Notes: generated from the letters alone by a model not told the origin. A DNA stretch of 64,000 bases from Caenorhabditis remanei (GCF_010183535.1 NC_071331.1:11222001-11286000); one strand, 5' to 3'; shown: positions 38,901 through 52,363, counted from the stretch's first letter. Numbers and translations are program-made.

Positions 38901-39065
38901 TTTGGAGCTTTCAGAACTTTTTGAATTGTGGAACAGTAATTTCAGAGTCTTAGATTTAGAAAACACAGGGATTTTTTCGAAATCTTCCTCTCCAATACAC
39001 AAATTTTCAACAAAAAAAACTCACACATGATTGGCTGATCTAATCGGTGCTAGAAATGGGAGCAT
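32906..39065 (-). CDS. unc-33: UNC-33, CRMP/dihydropyrimidinase-like protein
   Basis: Coding exons read downward: 39065-39025, 38871-38702, 38644-38448, 38402-38313, 37737-37638, 37586-37354, 36250-35910, 34552-33262, 33100-32906. All phases agree, giving a long form of 885 residues. The worm-specific N-terminal extension is Ser/Pro- and Glu-rich (a run of Glu near 37370). The dihydropyrimidinase fold starts at MSVLLLKGAQIVNDD; a start at that Met (35998) gives 524 residues, consistent with the known short isoform. Where true dihydropyrimidinases have the metal-binding His-x-His, this reads GGIDSYTQATDS, so it should be catalytically dead like other CRMPs. UNC-33 organises microtubules in axons and helps sort axonal and dendritic cargo. 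The upstream exon segment 39134-39066 contains an in-frame stop and is 5' UTR behind a TTTCAG acceptor. Confidence 0.95.
33148..33220 (-). tRNA. tRNA-Arg(ACG) in an unc-33 intron
   Basis: This is a 73-nt cloverleaf on the - strand. The acceptor stem is GGCCGCG/CGTGGTC, the D arm TGGCGCAATGGATAACGC, the anticodon stem TCTGC/GCAGA with loop CTACGGA (anticodon ACG, arginine), and the T loop GGTTCGAATCC. It sits in the last unc-33 intron, on the same strand as the gene. Confidence 0.95.
34553..35909. other. long unc-33 intron
   Basis: This 1.36-kb intron lies between the short-isoform first exon and the main catalytic-fold exon. It holds the GC-rich foldback at 34610-34705 with its flanking 47-bp direct repeats. 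From about 35160 to 35470 it is purine-rich. I see no exon in it. Confidence 0.6.
34610..34705. mobile_element. short GC-rich foldback in unc-33 intron
   Basis: Inverted ends CCATACTTGCAAA and TTTGCAAGTATGG enclose GCGCCGGCCCGTTTCGGCCC-type sequence. A direct repeat of about 47 bp, starting TCTGATGATTCTGATGTCAC, lies on both sides (34564-34610 and 34711-34757), far longer than a normal target-site duplication. Confidence 0.6.
36429..36822. mobile_element. 394-bp TTAA-flanked palindromic element
   Basis: Arms of about 165 bp (GACACCGGTATTCCAAAAAT ... GAGGCCTCATAACTC) are close inverted copies. The outer ends AGGGGGACACCGG and CCGGTGTCCTCCT are each bordered by TTAA, the target of piggyBac-type transposases. 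It lies in the unc-33 intron between 36251 and 37353 and encodes nothing. Confidence 0.7.
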
Positions 39066-40668
39066 TTTTGAAATAAAAACGTCTGGTGTGTCCGCCAACT
39101 ATTGGCCCTCCTCTATTGATTAAATATACGCGGTTTCTGAAATTAAAATAAGATTTTGAAAAGAAAACAGAGGAAAACACGAAATAACACATCAGGAAAA
39201 TGTAAATTTTGACGGAATACTGACAGAAAGAGACAGAAAATAATCCTTAAAGTAGGTGGAATTAACGTAGAAAATTGGTGTGGTATTTTGGTTTTAAATA
39301 ATCAAAGTTCCACGTTTCCAATCCTATCTACAGTATACCCAGATTTCGTAACACTGAAATTCAATTTAAAACTTTGTGGAAAAAGAGACAAAAAGCCATG
39401 AGAATTGATGTTGAAAGAGCGGACCCAAAATGGAAGCGAGAGCCATCTCCTTCCCCGTCTTCTCGTTTCTCCCATCATCCCGGAGCGTGTTCACTCTTCT
39501 TCTCGCCCACTCTCCATATCTCTCGCCCATTCTCCCCCCACTTCCACTCTGCACAGAAATCGGCTAGTGCTGTCCGTGTCCTCTTCTCTCTTCGCCTTTC
39601 CGCTCCACACAAAACTGCCGCGCCGACGGTCAGAGACGCAGTGGAAATCTACTGCCTCTAAGGTCAGTCTGGTTTCTCTGGGTGCTCTAACCTCTCTCCC
39701 ATTCTTCTTGTCGGGTTCTTCGTGTTCTCTGTGTTTCCGCCCCGCTTTCCGCTCTCACCTCCCGCCACACTTGCCCCCCATCGACAAATTATCGATTTAC
39801 AATCGGATCGGGGGGCGAGCGCCCCCGGCCGTTTTCGTTTTCCAGCTTCACCTTGATTTTTCGCACTTTTTTTCGCGCGATGGTGTTCGGTTTGACTGGT
39901 TTCTTTTTTTTGAGTAAATGTTTATATTTATTCGACACTTCGGGAGGCCTCATTTTGTTTATTTCGCAATGATGTCCTCTCTCCCGTTCAAACAATGATT
40001 CATCTGACAATCATTACCCGCATCAGATGATGACCGTTTCTTTGTTTTTTTTCAAGAAAAGTTGAGCTATTTCTAGATAATGACAAATTTCAAGCATGAC
40101 CTTGAAAGATCTGGAGAAATCCCCGAATTTCAGATGAGTTTCCATACATGTTTTTTAGTCTGTAGTTACAGAGATCCGTAGGTCGAAAATTTTTTTTGGG
40201 AAATCCTAGGTCGAAATTTTTTTTCGAACGGGTAGAAAAAAAATTTTTCGAAAGTTATTTTCGAAAAAAATGTACATAAACACATCACATATTCCAAAAA
40301 ATAACAATATAAAGAGAAGAGTGATGAGGAGGAGGGGTTCTGGTTGTGGGGAAGGTTACGATGTTCTACAGTAGGTGAGGAGTGATGAAGAACGGCTCTG
40401 TTGGCGAATGGGGGACGTTTTTTGGAGGATGATGTAATGGATTAGGTAGAATGAAGCTTGAAGAAAGTATTAGACCATGTGTGCGACCTACGTTCTCGAG
40501 AATAAAAATTTGTGGTATAGTCTGCCAGCGGAAATGAGAAAAAATCGATAATGTTGAATAAAAAATTTCTTTGAGGGGGCGTAGCTCGCTATTATAGGGG
40601 AAAAATTATGAAATTGCATATAAAATTGGTATGCAAAAGTAGAGAGCTAGGCCCCGCCTGGGAAAAAA

Positions 40669-40713
40669 ACTAAACCTAGTCTGCTGTTATCACTGCGGCA
40701 GACTAGGTTTAGT
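40669..40713. repeat. 45-nt hairpin with 16-bp perfect stem
   Basis: ACTAAACCTAGTCTGC and its exact complement enclose a 13-nt loop. It could be a tiny foldback insertion; the stem is shorter than in typical pre-miRNAs. Confidence 0.6.
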
Positions 40714-40950
40714 ACTGATGTGGCAGACTGCATCTAGCGCTCGCTGGTCAGAGGGGCTAGCTCGCTACTGTGGGGGAATCGAAAGAAAATATATGGATCT
40801 AGAGGATCAAGAAAAAAAAATCAGAAAAATCCGTTTACTAACCGTGTTTTATCCACTCGAAAAGACCCTGGTAGGAAGTACAATGTACGAGAGGGAGAAG
40901 GAAGGAGGGGGAGCGCGCATATCTACAGCTTAAGGGTGTGATGTGGGAGA

Positions 40951-41038
40951 CGAGCGTGTGGTGCAGGCGGTAAGAGAGAAGACTGTTGAGAGGAGAGGTG
41001 GGGGTTCGACTCCGGATGGGGAAAAAAACTTTTTTTTT
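40951..41038 (+). pseudogene. tRNA-derived SINE-like sequence
   Basis: An A box TGGTGCAGGCGG (40959-40970) and a consensus B box GGTTCGACTCC (41003-41013) are spaced as in tRNA genes, and a run of Ts follows at 41030-41038. The acceptor, anticodon and T stems do not pair properly, so this is not a functional tRNA but a tRNA-derived Pol III unit or pseudogene. Confidence 0.45.
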
Positions 41039-41549
41039 AATTTTTGATGGATTTTTTGTGGCCAGCTGGTACCCTAGCTCGAAAATTTTTTTTCCTGAGA
41101 GGTACCTTAGCTCGAAAATTTTTTTTAGTCCGATTTTCCAGACTTCTGACACATGTATGTGAGTTTCTTGTCGTTTTTGGGAGTAGGAAGTTCTTGTAAA
41201 ATCTGGTTTTCAAATTAGGTAAATCTAGAATCTTATTTCGTCGCTAATCGTCAAAAACTGTATCGGAATTCAAATTTCGCGGGAATTTCGTCCTGTAAAA
41301 TGTATGAGTCATGCCTGTTTTTTTCCCAATGAACATAGTTTTATAGGAAATCGTTACAGTGATTCACTGTATACGATAGGATTTTCACATAAGTTCAAAG
41401 ATTATCGTGTGATTTTTCGCGTTTTTATAGATTATTTAAGTTCATAAAGTTCCAGTTTTGTCCAAGTTTTGTATTCGTTTTGAGACTTTTGATGTTTTTT
41501 TTTTCTTATCTAAGTCTACTTTCGAAGAATATCTGAAGTTTGTAATTGG

Positions 41550-41815
41550 CAGACTTGTCAAAAATCGGGCCGCAATTTTTCTCGGCCCGACCCGGTCCGG
41601 TCGGTCCGGATTCAAAATTGGGCACTCATTTTTTACCATTTTTTTTTCTTATTTTTCGAAAATTTAGAGTAAAAGTGCTTAAATTATCATACATACTTAC
41701 CTTTCGATTGACTTTTTACTTTTTAGTCGAAAACTGTACTTTTTTCAAAACAATTTCAAAAATTTTCAAAAGGGCCGAGAATATTTTTGATTTCGGCCCG
41801 GCTTGTGACAAATCC
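41550..41815. mobile_element. decayed GC-rich hAT-like foldback
   Basis: The left end CAGACTTGTCAAAAATCGGG matches the elements at 18378 and 51616. The right end is degraded (GGCCCGGCTTGTGACAAATC), and no intact target duplication is seen. Confidence 0.6.
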
Positions 41816-42107
41816 GGGAATTCCGGATCTTTTTTTGGGCAAAACATACTTAAAAACATCTTTTTCTTATTGCTAGGAGTAAAATCCGCAGTTTTCATAG
41901 ATTTGTAATCAAAAATCCGCAATTTATCACTCAATTCAGTTGCTGACTCGTTTTCCATATCACTATCTATTAATTTTAGTATGATTCTGTTCCCCATGTG
42001 CTCTTTCACTCTGCCACTCTCTCCCTCTCGCTCTCTTTTATCACTCTACAGAATTTATCATTTCCCAAACTTCCTCCCATTTTCAGCGACCTCCCCGTCA
42101 CCCGAAA

Positions 42108-44831
42108 ATGTCGGGCCACCAGGTACAACAGTGCCTTCAACGTGCCGGTGGCAAATACGTGGATTCTGCGAAGAAAGACATTGTCGGAGCACTTAGTCAA
42201 TTCAAAGATCTCGCTCCCGGCACCGACACTTTCATGTTTCCAGACGGAAAACGTCGAACGGCGTTCCGTTTGAAAGGGACAATTCCAGTCTACTATAAAG
42301 GAGCTTGCTATAATATTCCAGTTACTGTATATCTATGGGATACTCATCCGTATTATGCACCCATTTGTTATGTCAACCCAACGGCGACGATGGTCATAAA
42401 GGTGAGTAATGAATAGATTGGGAGTTGGGGAAGAGAAAGTATTAGTCATCGCTTATCGACGCCTTTTTTTTAGGAATCAGAGCATGTGAATAAAGAAGGA
42501 AAAGTATTTTTGCCGTATCTCAACGAATGGAGGTTTCCTGGTTACGATTTGAGCGGACTTCTTCAGATAAGTTGTTTTTTGAAGGTGGATTTGAGATTTT
42601 CTGAGGAAGCCGAAAACTCGTAAAATTTCTTGAAAAATAGCGATTTTCGAGCTAAAGATACGAATTTTCAGGCGGAATTTGAGATTTTCGATAGTTTTAC
42701 TTCAAAAAAGTTGAAAATTTCAGAAAAGTTTTTCCGGAAAGGCCCGAGTGCCCGGCTTCAAAAATGAACCTTTTTTTCAATTTTTCATCGAAAATGTGAT
42801 CACTTCTAATGATTTTTCAGGATTTCGTCTAATGATAGTCGAAAATTTGACTTTTTCGCGTAAAAACCCAAACATTTTTAAAAAATCCGAGAAAATTTGA
42901 AATTTTAACCTTGGCCAATTTCCCGGGCTTTCGGGCCGTGTCGGGTCTTAATTTTGCTGACAAGGGCCGGCCTTGACAACTAGATTTTCAATAATTTCAC
43001 TCAAAACGAGCATTTCCAGTTTTTTGATGACCACAAATTCAAAGTCATTCTGTTTTTGACAATTTGTAATTCAGAAATACGAGTCAAAAACATCAAGATT
43101 TCTGAAGATTTTGTGCAAAAACTGTAAAAGTTCCATTCTGAAAATGTTTAGAAAACCCTCTAATTTTCCTATTTTCACGTGATGGCAATGGTATTCCAAG
43201 AGAAGTGTCCCGTCTTCGCTCGATCCGCTGCCAATTCCGGAGCAGCCACCCCTTCAGCAGCGTCATCCGCCTCCTCCACACCCACTCCTGCACCATATCC
43301 ATCATCACAACCAACTATGCCAACTCCATATCCATCTGGATCCGGAGCCACACCATATCCATCTTCAGCGACACCTTATCCATCGGCAGGAGCCATGGGA
43401 TACAATCCATATATGAATGTCCCTCAACAGACACCATATCCAATGGCAGGAGGAGCCACACCGTATCCATCGTCGTCTCAAGGAGGCGTCGGAGTACCAC
43501 CACGTCCACCACCAGTCTCTTCTCAATCATCAGTGAGCAGTGGAAATGGATCAATTCAATCAGATGCTATACGAGCATCCGTGATGTCGGCGGTGGAGGA
43601 GAAACTCAAGGCGAAGTTGAGAGAACGAATGGGTAAGCATGAATGCGTCTGAGGCGCCCCAGATTATATTTTATATCTGCAAATTGGTGATTTCCAGGAA
43701 CCAACAGCGCCGAGATGGCATCAATCCGAACAACAAGCGATGAGCTTCGCGAGGGACAACAGAAATTGAAAAAGATGTTGGAAGAGCTCGAAACTCAACG
43801 AAACAGTCTTCAGACAGCCGTCGAAATCTACACAGTGAAAAAGACAGAACTCGCGAAGGCATTGTCGGATGCAGGAGGTACAGATGCACCACCAATTGAT
43901 GAGGCAATCGATGCTGCCTATCCACTTCATCGACAAATTGTTATGAATTATGCCAAGGATTTGACGTGTGACGATTTGATTTATGCGTTGGGTGAGTTGA
44001 AGTTTTGGAGGGGGAATTTTCGGAAATCGGGGATTTTCAAGCACAGAATTCAATGAAATTTCAGTCAGAATATGATCTAAACCGATTTTTTCACACTTTT
44101 GATTCATAAGGTTTCTATCAGTTACCGGGACATTTCGAAACTGAGAAGTTTTAAAACTGGGACATCTCGAAACTTAGACTACTCAAAACCAGTCAAAAAT
44201 ATTATTATTTATGTATGGTTGTCAAGGCCAGGGAAATTGGCGCCAAAGTTCAAAATTCAAATTTTTTCGAATTTTTGCATTGTTTTTTCGCGAAAATCAT
44301 TCATAATTAGAAGAAATTTTGAAAAATCATCAAAAATAGTCTAATTTTCGATGAAAAATTGAAAAAATTTCAAAAAAAACTTGGAAACAAAGGGTCATTT
44401 TTTGAAGCCGGCCGGGCCTTGAAATCAATGCATTTTTCTTTTTTCACGAACGTCGAAGAATTATTTTTACAAATTTCAGTTTAGCGTTGGTCTAACAGCA
44501 TTTTTCCCCTTTTTTGCATTTTTCGGCATGTTTATGTAGAAAAATGAGAAAAAATACATGTAAAAAAATACAGAGAAATATGTATAAACATACACTTTTA
44601 TATTTCATGAATAGCCCCATTAACCATTCGTTTTGCTCTCGATATTCCAGTTTCGAACATTGTCGGCATTGAATTTTTTTCTGAAATTTCTGATTTTCAG
44701 GTCAATCTCTGAAAAAGCGTCACATCACGACTGCGGAATACCTGCGACGCGTTCGCGACGTCTCCCGTGAGCAATTCATTCATCGAGCCACAATGCAAAA
44801 GTGCCGAAGAACTGCGGGTCTACCAATCTAA
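42108..44831 (+). CDS. tsg-101: TSG-101, ESCRT-I subunit
   Basis: Exons: 42108-42401, 42474-42566, 43179-43632, 43698-43991, 44701-44831, giving 421 residues. The N-terminal UEV domain (about 1-145: GTIPVYYKGACYNIPVTVYL, HPYYAPICYVNPTATM, GYDLSGLLQVMAMVFQEKCPVF) binds ubiquitin and PTAP-type motifs. A Pro-rich linker with repeated PYPS units follows, then a coiled coil (about 250-330) and the C-terminal steadiness box (LKKRHITTAEYLRRVRDVSREQF). It sorts ubiquitylated cargo at endosomes and acts in membrane abscission. The reading frame continues from exon 2 to exon 3 only if intron 2 (42567-43178) is removed as an AT-AC intron; see findings. A TTTCAG site at 42081-42086 suggests trans-splicing. 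ced-10 follows on the same strand, as I recall for the C. elegans orthologues. Confidence 0.93.
42567..43178 (+). other. tsg-101 intron 2, candidate AT-AC intron
   Basis: The exon ends CTTCAG and the intron begins ATAAGT. It ends TTTCCTATTTTCAC before GTG ATG GCA. The expected protein continuity (LLQ then VMAMVFQEK, like the family's LIQVM...F) holds only with this cut. An in-frame TAA lies 16 nt upstream of exon 3, and no AG occurs between them. Part of a decayed GC-rich foldback (about 42737-42985) lies inside. Confidence 0.8.
44213..44425. mobile_element. GC-rich foldback in tsg-101 intron 4
   Basis: The ends GGTTGTCAAGGCC and GGCCGGGCCTTGAAATC are imperfect inverted repeats of the GTTGTCAAGGCCCG type seen at 46549 and 53865. 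The core is AT-rich. Confidence 0.55.
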
Positions 44832-47083
<2,252 letters not shown>

Positions 47084-49369
47084 GATTCACACATTCAATG
47101 CTATATTCTCTCACAGCTCCTCCACAGTCTCCAACATATTTTATCTCTTTCTTTTATTCGCACAGAATTTTAAGGGTCATCATTTCTGAAACTCTGAAAA
47201 TCAATCCCCCCGATTATCATCATTATCCCCTCTCTAAAAATCATTGAAATATCATTTGTATCAACGATTTTTCATCTTGAACTCTCTGTGATGCGAACCA
47301 TTTACTTATCCTCTCTTTCAAAAAATGATCATTTTCAGCCGTTTTTGTTGAAAAATCAACCATTCATAATTGCTCTCTCATTTTGTTTGTCTCTCCACCT
47401 GAAAAATAGGTCACTATTTTATTTTCTGAATAATTTGCATGAAAGCCAAAAAACTCCCCCTACGAATCCACAAGTGCTTTTTCAAAACGTTTAAAATCGG
47501 TTTTTCTCTCTCTGATAGGATTAATTATATCTATTTCATCTTCTCCAACGAATGCTCCCAGCTTCACTCATTTTACCCAATCCACAAATCTTTTTGTAAA
47601 TTTTTTATCTTGAATTTCATTCGGTCCTATTTTATTTTCTTTAATTGTTATCGCCTATTTTATCACTTTTTTATTATCGATTGAATTTCCAACTGAATTA
47701 TTGAGAAATCTTTGGTTGTGTTACTCGAATATTTTAGGTTCGATTTCAAAGTTTACGGCAACAGGAAATCTGGATCTGTGTGGTCGGAAACTTTTGCTCA
47801 TTCGAAGATGCCCTAACCATTCACAAGCTGAATATGATTTCACAAATTTGATTTGCCTGTACAAACTTTAATTTTTGTGAGCTGAAATTTCCTTACAGCC
47901 TGGAAATGTTGATTTCTGGTTAATTCATTTAGTTTAGTTTTTTAATAATCCAATCTGAATATAGTAGATGTGGTCAATTTTGATCAGTGAAAATCTCGGA
48001 CTGGAGTTACAAAACTGAATAGATATAAAATAGAAAAGTGAAACAGAAATGATGATTTCTCGTGTTAATCATGAAAGCTTTGGTTGACTAGATTTCTCTA
48101 TAAAGCCATTTTCCCATTAGAATATCGTCTACAAATCGGCAGAACACCGAGAAAATTCGACCAAATTATAGTGAGACTTGTCAACTCGCCGAGTAAATAA
48201 ATTGGCATCGCAATAAAAATATGTAGGAAATGAAACGGGGAAAATCGGAATTGTTTCTGTTTCTGTGACGTGAAATAGTCTGACTGTAAATCAATGTGAC
48301 CGATATATAATTGATTTTTAGTTCGGAAATTCAGAATTTTTAGCTCGAAATTCTAGATCTAAATTTTTTAACAAAGTTCCCGACTTTTTAATCATGTGTG
48401 AACCGATTATGTAATAGCAATTTATCGGTATAGAGAAATCAGGTTGATACGATCTTTACTGTTTCACTGACACTTCAATATGTGTTCCATTTCCAGTTCC
48501 CGAATGTAAATAAGGTTTACTGTTTCATCATATTTTTAGTTTCTGATAAAAAATGTTAGCTTATTTCATCTTGACCATTTCCCCTTGGCATCTGATAAAT
48601 TTTGCAAATATAAAACACAGGTGTGACTTTTCCGGACTCTCCTAAATCAAACAAATCTGTTTTTAAAATTGAGACAAATAAACTGATCGATATATGTTAA
48701 CAGATACGATTGAGGTGAGTATTAAAGACGCTCAGAATATATTGTTGATGGAACAGTAATAAAAGTAGCAGAATGTTCTCAAGCATCAATATTTCATTTT
48801 CGGTCCAATAAACGGCAAAAACCCATTAACTCAGATTTGTTGAAACCATGCCATAACTGGAACACGAAACAGTACAATTAATGTTTCCACGGCAATATTA
48901 AGTATCGATTGGATTTATTCGAATTGGTGGTAATAATTTAAACATTCTTTGATTGCCAATCAAATCAAGATTCCCAGAGACACCACAAAGAGTTTCAGCT
49001 ATTTTCAAGTTCTTAAGTTCCAGTTTTCTAGCCCAAACACCCTTACATTAGTTAGTTGATTCGATATATCTTCATTCCTCTTTTCTAAACTTTTTCAATC
49101 CCTTCTCTTTACTATAAAGACGTAGCACCCCGGTTTTCACATTCACCTTCCTTTCCAGATGTTCTCTCCGCCTACTATTTTTCCCAGACTCCCGGTTTCC
49201 CGCGTACCGTCCATCTGTCATCAGTCGAGTTACCCTATCCGAGTCATTTACCGATCATTCACTCATCCTTCTCTCATCGTGAGCAGTCGGTTTTCTTTCT
49301 CTCTCTGCCCTTTCCCTTATTCTCATCTTCCCTCCCTTACCCAATCCGTCCTCAACACTTCCATCTTTC
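47084..49369. other. ced-10 / ALY intergenic region
   Basis: The first 600 bp is the pyrimidine-rich 3' region of ced-10. After that the sequence is AT-rich with several GAAACAG/CTGTTTC motifs (48040, 48256, 48469, 48518, 48868). An ALY gene relic lies at 48953-49003. The ALY promoter or leader, C/T-rich, occupies about 49070-49370. Confidence 0.5.
48953..49003 (+). pseudogene. relic of an ALY gene fragment
   Basis: TTCCCAGAGACACCACAAAG and its neighbours match the coding sequence of the ALY gene at about 49903-49952 (TTCCCAGAGGCACCACAAAG) with only a few differences, including the upstream ATTGCCAATC. There is no open frame around it. It is a short leftover of another duplicated copy. Confidence 0.65.
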
Positions 49370-49390
49370 AGAACACCCAACTCACTAAAA

Positions 49391-50148
49391 ATGGCCCGCG
49401 CTATCGCTGTCGACGCACCACCTTCTGCTGGAATCAGAAGAGGAAAAAGTTTCAAAAAGTCATCAGTCAAGAAGTCCACAATGGGAATCAAGAAGAAATT
49501 CTCTGGTGCTGGAAAGCCATCTGGAGGACCAAGACGTATGAGTGGAGGAGCACCGAGACGTCAATCTGGTGGATTCCAGAAGTTGGATAGAATTATTCCA
49601 TCTAATGGTGAGTTGGCAAATCGACTCGACTGAATGATCAATTTCTTTCTTTTTCAGAGAATCGTGAAGTCCGCATCAACATTTCGAATCTCGCCCCAAC
49701 GGTCCTTGCTGGAGATCTTCAACAACTTTTCGCTGAATTCAGAATCAAGAATGTTTCCGTCAACTTCAATGAGAAGGGAAAGCCAGTCGGAACCGGAGAC
49801 CTCACTCTCTCAGAACGACACGCTGACCGTCTTGTTCAGAAGTTTGCTGGAGTTGCTCTCGATGGAAAAGAGATGAAGTTTGCCATCATTGACACTTCAA
49901 ACATCGCCAATCGTGTCAAGTTCCCAGAGGCACCACAAAGACTTCCAGCTGGATCTGGAAGACCACAATCGAGAAGGCCACAGTCTGGAAAACCAAATCA
50001 ACAACGTACACCAAAGAAGCAGAATTTAAAGGCAACCGGAAGTCAGAAGGCGGCGAAAGGAAAGAAGCCAAAGAAGGTTGCTCAACCAAAGAAGACCGTC
50101 GAGGAGATGGATGCTGAACTCGATGCTTACATGGGACACGCTATTTGA
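49391..50148 (+). CDS. ALY/REF mRNA export adaptor
   Basis: Exons 49391-49607 and 49658-50148 (phase 1 intron) give 235 residues. A basic, Gly/Arg-rich N-terminus (GAGKPSGGPRRMSGGAPRR) leads to an RRM from about 78 to 150 (RNP2 VRINISNL, degenerate RNP1 GKPVGTGDLTL). A basic linker follows, then the C-terminal UAP56-binding helix MDAELDAYM. I see no N-terminal UAP56-binding motif. ALY proteins join TREX, bind mRNA and hand it to the NXF1 export receptor. C. elegans has several (aly-1 to aly-3), and I cannot say which this matches. A CTTTCAG acceptor lies 20 nt before the ATG; AATAAA at 50200. It heads a tandem group of three. Confidence 0.92.
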
Positions 50149-51367
50149 TAATTGATCTCAATATCTCTCTTGTCTTTCTAATTTATCCAAATTTCGCACA
50201 ATAAATATCTGAAATCTGAAAGTTGGTTACAGTTTCATGAAAGTTTTAGAAGGGTCGAGTCAGAAACTGGAATAATAATAATAACTACGAGAGAATCTGT
50301 AGTTTTGAAAAATATGCAGTTTGCAGAGAACATCGGTTTCAGAAATGAAACTTGGAATCCCGTCTTTAAGTACAGTATTTTTTCTGATCATTTGTATTCC
50401 CACATGTCCACTATGTTTAAAAACTTTTGCGCTTAAAGTTCAAACTTCGAATACCTCGTAATACGCCGTTTATGAGAAATTTTATCAAGAAAACATGCTG
50501 AAACGGGGGGGCCTTTTAAAGTCCAAACGTTCAGAACCCATAACATTTTAGGAAGATTATGTACAGTACAGAAACCTGTCAAGTACAAAAATGGGGATCA
50601 TAGCTCGAAATTTTGCATAATTAAACAAAATCGTCATTCTCGACATCTCGAAGGAGACTCAAAAGTTCATGATGCGAAACAGTAAAAGATGGAGCAGTCA
50701 ATGTAAACTTTCACTATCAGTTACAGTAATCCCTACAATAAGAACTCTGAAGTTGAAACCATCGAAGTTTGTGTCTAGACAACTAGAATTCTCATGTAGC
50801 CCGAGTTTCTTTCGACGGCACTAATTTTTAGCATTGACTACAAATAACAATGCTGGATGAAACATAATTTTCTCGAAATCCGTTCGGAACATGACTTCTT
50901 AGATCTTGGTTCATTTGGATAACTTCTTCGATCTTGGATCATCATTTTCAGACTCATAAAACAAAAGAACCCGCTGGAATCCGTTTCTTCACATTCACTT
51001 CCCCAATCGTCACATTTCCTTCCTAATCCCGTCATTTGTGAGTGTATTTCTTTCATCTTCGGATACTCACTTGCACCTGAAGTCAATAATGACTAGGCGT
51101 TCTGGGAAACATCATGTACCAACTATGACTCTCACAGCTAGTTGATACACTTTGGCGGATATCGATTTCTCAGAAACCGAATTTATCATTTCAGAAGTTT
51201 GAAGGCGTATTACTTATGTAATTCAGTTAAGATTTGAACTGAAATCATTAAGAATCCACTTGATAAACAGTTTATCCATCCCACATACAGTAATCTGTCT
51301 TTTCTGTTTCTCGACTTGCCTATCAATGTTTATTTCATTGTCTCACTGCTAGTTTCTTCATTTTCAG
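50149..51367. other. intergenic region between ALY copies 1 and 2
   Basis: After the AATAAA at 50200 the sequence is AT-rich with no gene recognised. GAAACAG/CTGTTTC motifs occur at 50680 and 51305. The acceptor TTTTCAG just before copy 2 ends at 51367. Confidence 0.5.
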
Positions 51368-51384
51368 ATCGAATACATCACGAA

Positions 51385-52363
51385 ATGGCTCCATCATCTG
51401 AAATCCATGCTCAGCTCACCGAGAGAGCACGAAGACTCAATCAGGACTGGAAACAGAAGAAAGTACCGCAGAAAGCAAGACGACTTGGAACAATAAAGAA
51501 AAATTCAGATCTTGGTTAGTTATTTGAATATTTGAATAGCAACTGTTTCAAAGCTTTGTGATTAGAACTATCTGTATCTATCAATTCAGTACAGCAATGG
51601 TTTGAGTGTTTTCATCAGACTTGTCAAAAATCGGGCCGGCCCGGTCGGCCCGGATTCAAAAATGGGTACCCATTTTTACCAATTTTTTTGTTGAAATTTT
51701 TCGAAAAAAGAGTAAAAATGCTTAAATTATCATACATATTCACATTTTGATTCAATTTTAAATGTTTATTCGAAAACTATACTTTTTTCAAAAAAGTTCA
51801 AAAAAGTTCAAAAAATTTCCAAAAACTTCCAAAAAAAAGTTCAAAAACAAAAAATGTTTTGAAAAAATGTTTCAAAACGGGCCGAGCGGGCCGGGCCGAG
51901 ATTTTTCCTGATTTTGGCCCGGCCCGGCCCGGCCCGGCCCGTGACAAGTCTGGTTTTCATATTTCCAGGCTACCCTGACGTCCGCATTGCACTTTCGAAT
52001 ATATGCACATCACTGACAATCAACTGCCTACTAACCATTTTTGCGGAATTCAAGTTGAAAACTATATCACTCGATTCTGATGAGCAAGGGAAACCAGTCG
52101 GAACTGGACGAATTGAGATATCCAAGGATGAATCAATGAGACTGATTCAACGGTTTACTGGTAAAATGATTGGATCGAAGGAGATGAACTTCAAAATTAT
52201 TGCCATTTCAAATATTGAGAAACATGTGAGGTTTGCTGAGAAACTCGTTGCGAAAACTCCATTAAAGCAACACGAGAAAACGAGGGGATTCCTGAAGAAG
52301 ATGGAGAATCATAATTTAAATCCTAATGTTCTTGTTTCAACTTTTAGTAACTTGTCCATTTGA
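51385..52363 (+). CDS. divergent ALY-like RRM protein, tandem copy 2
   Basis: Exons 51385-51514 and 51969-52363 give 174 residues. The phase-1 intron is at the same place as in the ALY gene, directly before the RRM. The RRM core is recognisable (DVRIALSNIC, FAEFKLKTISLD, QGKPVGTGRIEIS, then SNIEKHVRFAEK), but the Gly/Arg-rich N-terminus and the C-terminal MDAELDAYM helix are gone. In their place are a charged N-terminus (ARRLNQDWKQKK) and a tail KTRGFLKKMENHNLNPN...NLSI shared with copy 3. Function is unknown; RNA binding is an inference from the fold. The intron carries a GC-rich hAT-like element. AATAAA at 52404. Confidence 0.88.
51616..51952. mobile_element. GC-rich hAT-like foldback in intron of ALY copy 2
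   Basis: The ends CAGACTTGTCAAAAATCGGG and GGCCCGTGACAAGTCTG are inverted. GTTTTCAT flanks both sides exactly, an 8-bp target duplication. It occupies most of the intron between 51515 and 51968. Confidence 0.85.

Larger units (their letters stand above)
39135..42085. other. unc-33 / tsg-101 divergent intergenic region
   Basis: About 3 kb separate the divergent 5' ends of unc-33 (-) and tsg-101 (+). A pyrimidine-rich block at about 39440-39790 resembles worm promoter or 5' leader sequence. 40160-41130 is repeat-like, with a hairpin at 40669-40713 and a tRNA-like sequence at 40951-41038. A GC-rich foldback lies at 41550-41815. Open frames in this area lack coding character. Confidence 0.5.

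Noticed and set aside
39374..39917. Long + strand open frames upstream of unc-33
   Set aside because: They arise from a C/T-rich block (Ser/Pro/Leu/Phe-rich in every frame) typical of promoters and leaders; no domain is recognisable.
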